Source of the DNA: an uncultured Gammaproteobacteria bacterium
GTDB taxonomy: Bacteria; Pseudomonadota; Gammaproteobacteria; Pseudomonadales; Pseudohongiellaceae
Length of the DNA stretch: 7,399 nt
Reading direction: 5' to 3'
NCBI GenBank assembly: GCA_903926285.1
Contig: CAIYIP010000469.1
Coordinates: 1 to 7,399, forward strand
Position 1 is the first letter of the stretch; every line of letters starts with the position of its first letter. This document shows, piece after piece, positions 7,049 through 7,399 of the stretch. The notes beneath the pieces are model-generated. The model was not told the DNA's origin, did not search any database, and saw only the letters and a program-made list of their open reading frames with translations. A program made the translations under genes and the position numbers.

Positions 7049-7399
7049 ATGCAGAAATTTCTTGATCGTCTTAAGCAGTCTGTCACGAGCCCGCTTCTCC
7101 TGGGCGCAGACATCACTGCACGTTATCAGCATGACTGGTCAGCAGAAACTCCGGGGATACCGCTTGCGGTTGTACGTCCCGGGACTACAGAAGAAGTGGC
7201 GGGCATTCTGCGAGTATGTTCAGAATTCAACCAGCCAGTAGTGGTGCAGGGTGGCTTGAGCGGTTTGTGCGGGGGTGGTACGCCGCGTGGCGGCGAAGTC
7301 GCCATTTCACTGGAACGCCTCAATGGTATAGAAGAGCTCGATCGTGATTCGATGACCATGACAGTTAAAGCAGGCACGCCGCTGCAGGTGGTGCAGGAA
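7049..7399 (+). CDS. FAD-binding oxidoreductase, 2-hydroxyacid dehydrogenase type (partial, N-terminus only)
   Basis: The frame is open from ATG at 7049 to the window edge, giving 117 residues. From about residue 38 the sequence matches the FAD_binding_4 (PCMH-type) domain: AVVRPGTTEEVAGILRVC (40-57), then the glycine-rich pyrophosphate loop QGGLSGLCGGGTPRGGE (67-83), then ISLERLNGIEEL (86-97) and VKAGTPLQVVQE (106-117). This pattern is that of GlcD, D-lactate dehydrogenase and D-2-hydroxyglutarate dehydrogenase flavoproteins, which oxidise a 2-hydroxyacid to a 2-oxoacid. No signal peptide is seen, so it is probably cytoplasmic or membrane-associated on the inner face. The substrate-binding half lies outside the window, so the substrate cannot be decided. 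The loop usually reads GGxTGL; here it is GGLSGLCGG. The gene diverges from the PQQ dehydrogenase across 186 bases. Confidence 0.88.
   Translation, partial: MQKFLDRLKQSVTSPLLLGADITARYQHDWSAETPGIPLAVVRPGTTEEVAGILRVCSEFNQPVVVQGGLSGLCGGGTPRGGEVAISLERLNGIEELDRDSMTMTVKAGTPLQVVQE

Overview
The window looks like chromosomal DNA from a Gram-negative bacterium, most likely a gammaproteobacterium. That placement is an inference from protein style (Sec and Tat export signals, periplasmic c-type haem proteins, a PQQ enzyme); no rRNA or phylogenetic marker is present. Four protein genes fill almost all of it. Three lie on the minus strand and one, cut by the right edge, on the plus strand. I saw no RNA gene, transposon, CRISPR array or phage gene.

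Layout. (1) 1-1177, minus: the N-terminal 392 residues of a Tat-exported DUF1501 protein, whose C-terminus lies beyond the left edge. (2) 1239-4565, minus: a 1108-residue secreted multidomain protein with two CxxCH haem sites and a DUF1592/DUF1588-like core, probably co-transcribed with (1) across a 61-base gap. (3) 4566-4807: a 242-base gap with a good Shine-Dalgarno sequence, a perfect 14-base palindrome just upstream of gene (2), and at best a weak terminator for gene (4). (4) 4808-6862, minus: a 684-residue periplasmic quinohaemoprotein, a PQQ beta-propeller dehydrogenase fused to a C-terminal cytochrome c domain. (5) 6863-7048: a 186-base divergent promoter region with a consensus TATAAT on the minus strand and short direct repeats. 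(6) 7049-7399, plus: the first 117 residues of an FAD-binding oxidoreductase of the 2-hydroxyacid dehydrogenase (GlcD / D-lactate / D-2-hydroxyglutarate) type.

How the genes may work together. Three minus-strand products are predicted to be exported and two carry covalent haem, so the cluster looks like a periplasmic redox module. The PQQ enzyme would oxidise an alcohol, aldehyde or sugar-like substrate and pass electrons to its own haem. The DUF1592/DUF1588 protein and its DUF1501 partner are a recurring gene pair of unknown biochemical function, best known from Planctomycetes and also found in Proteobacteria. The C-terminal part of the large protein carries a segment resembling calcium-dependent xylan-binding modules, which hints at a polysaccharide or glycan substrate. 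The divergent flavoprotein could oxidise a 2-hydroxyacid product, but that link rests only on adjacency. The least understood part of the window is the haem protein/DUF1501 pair.
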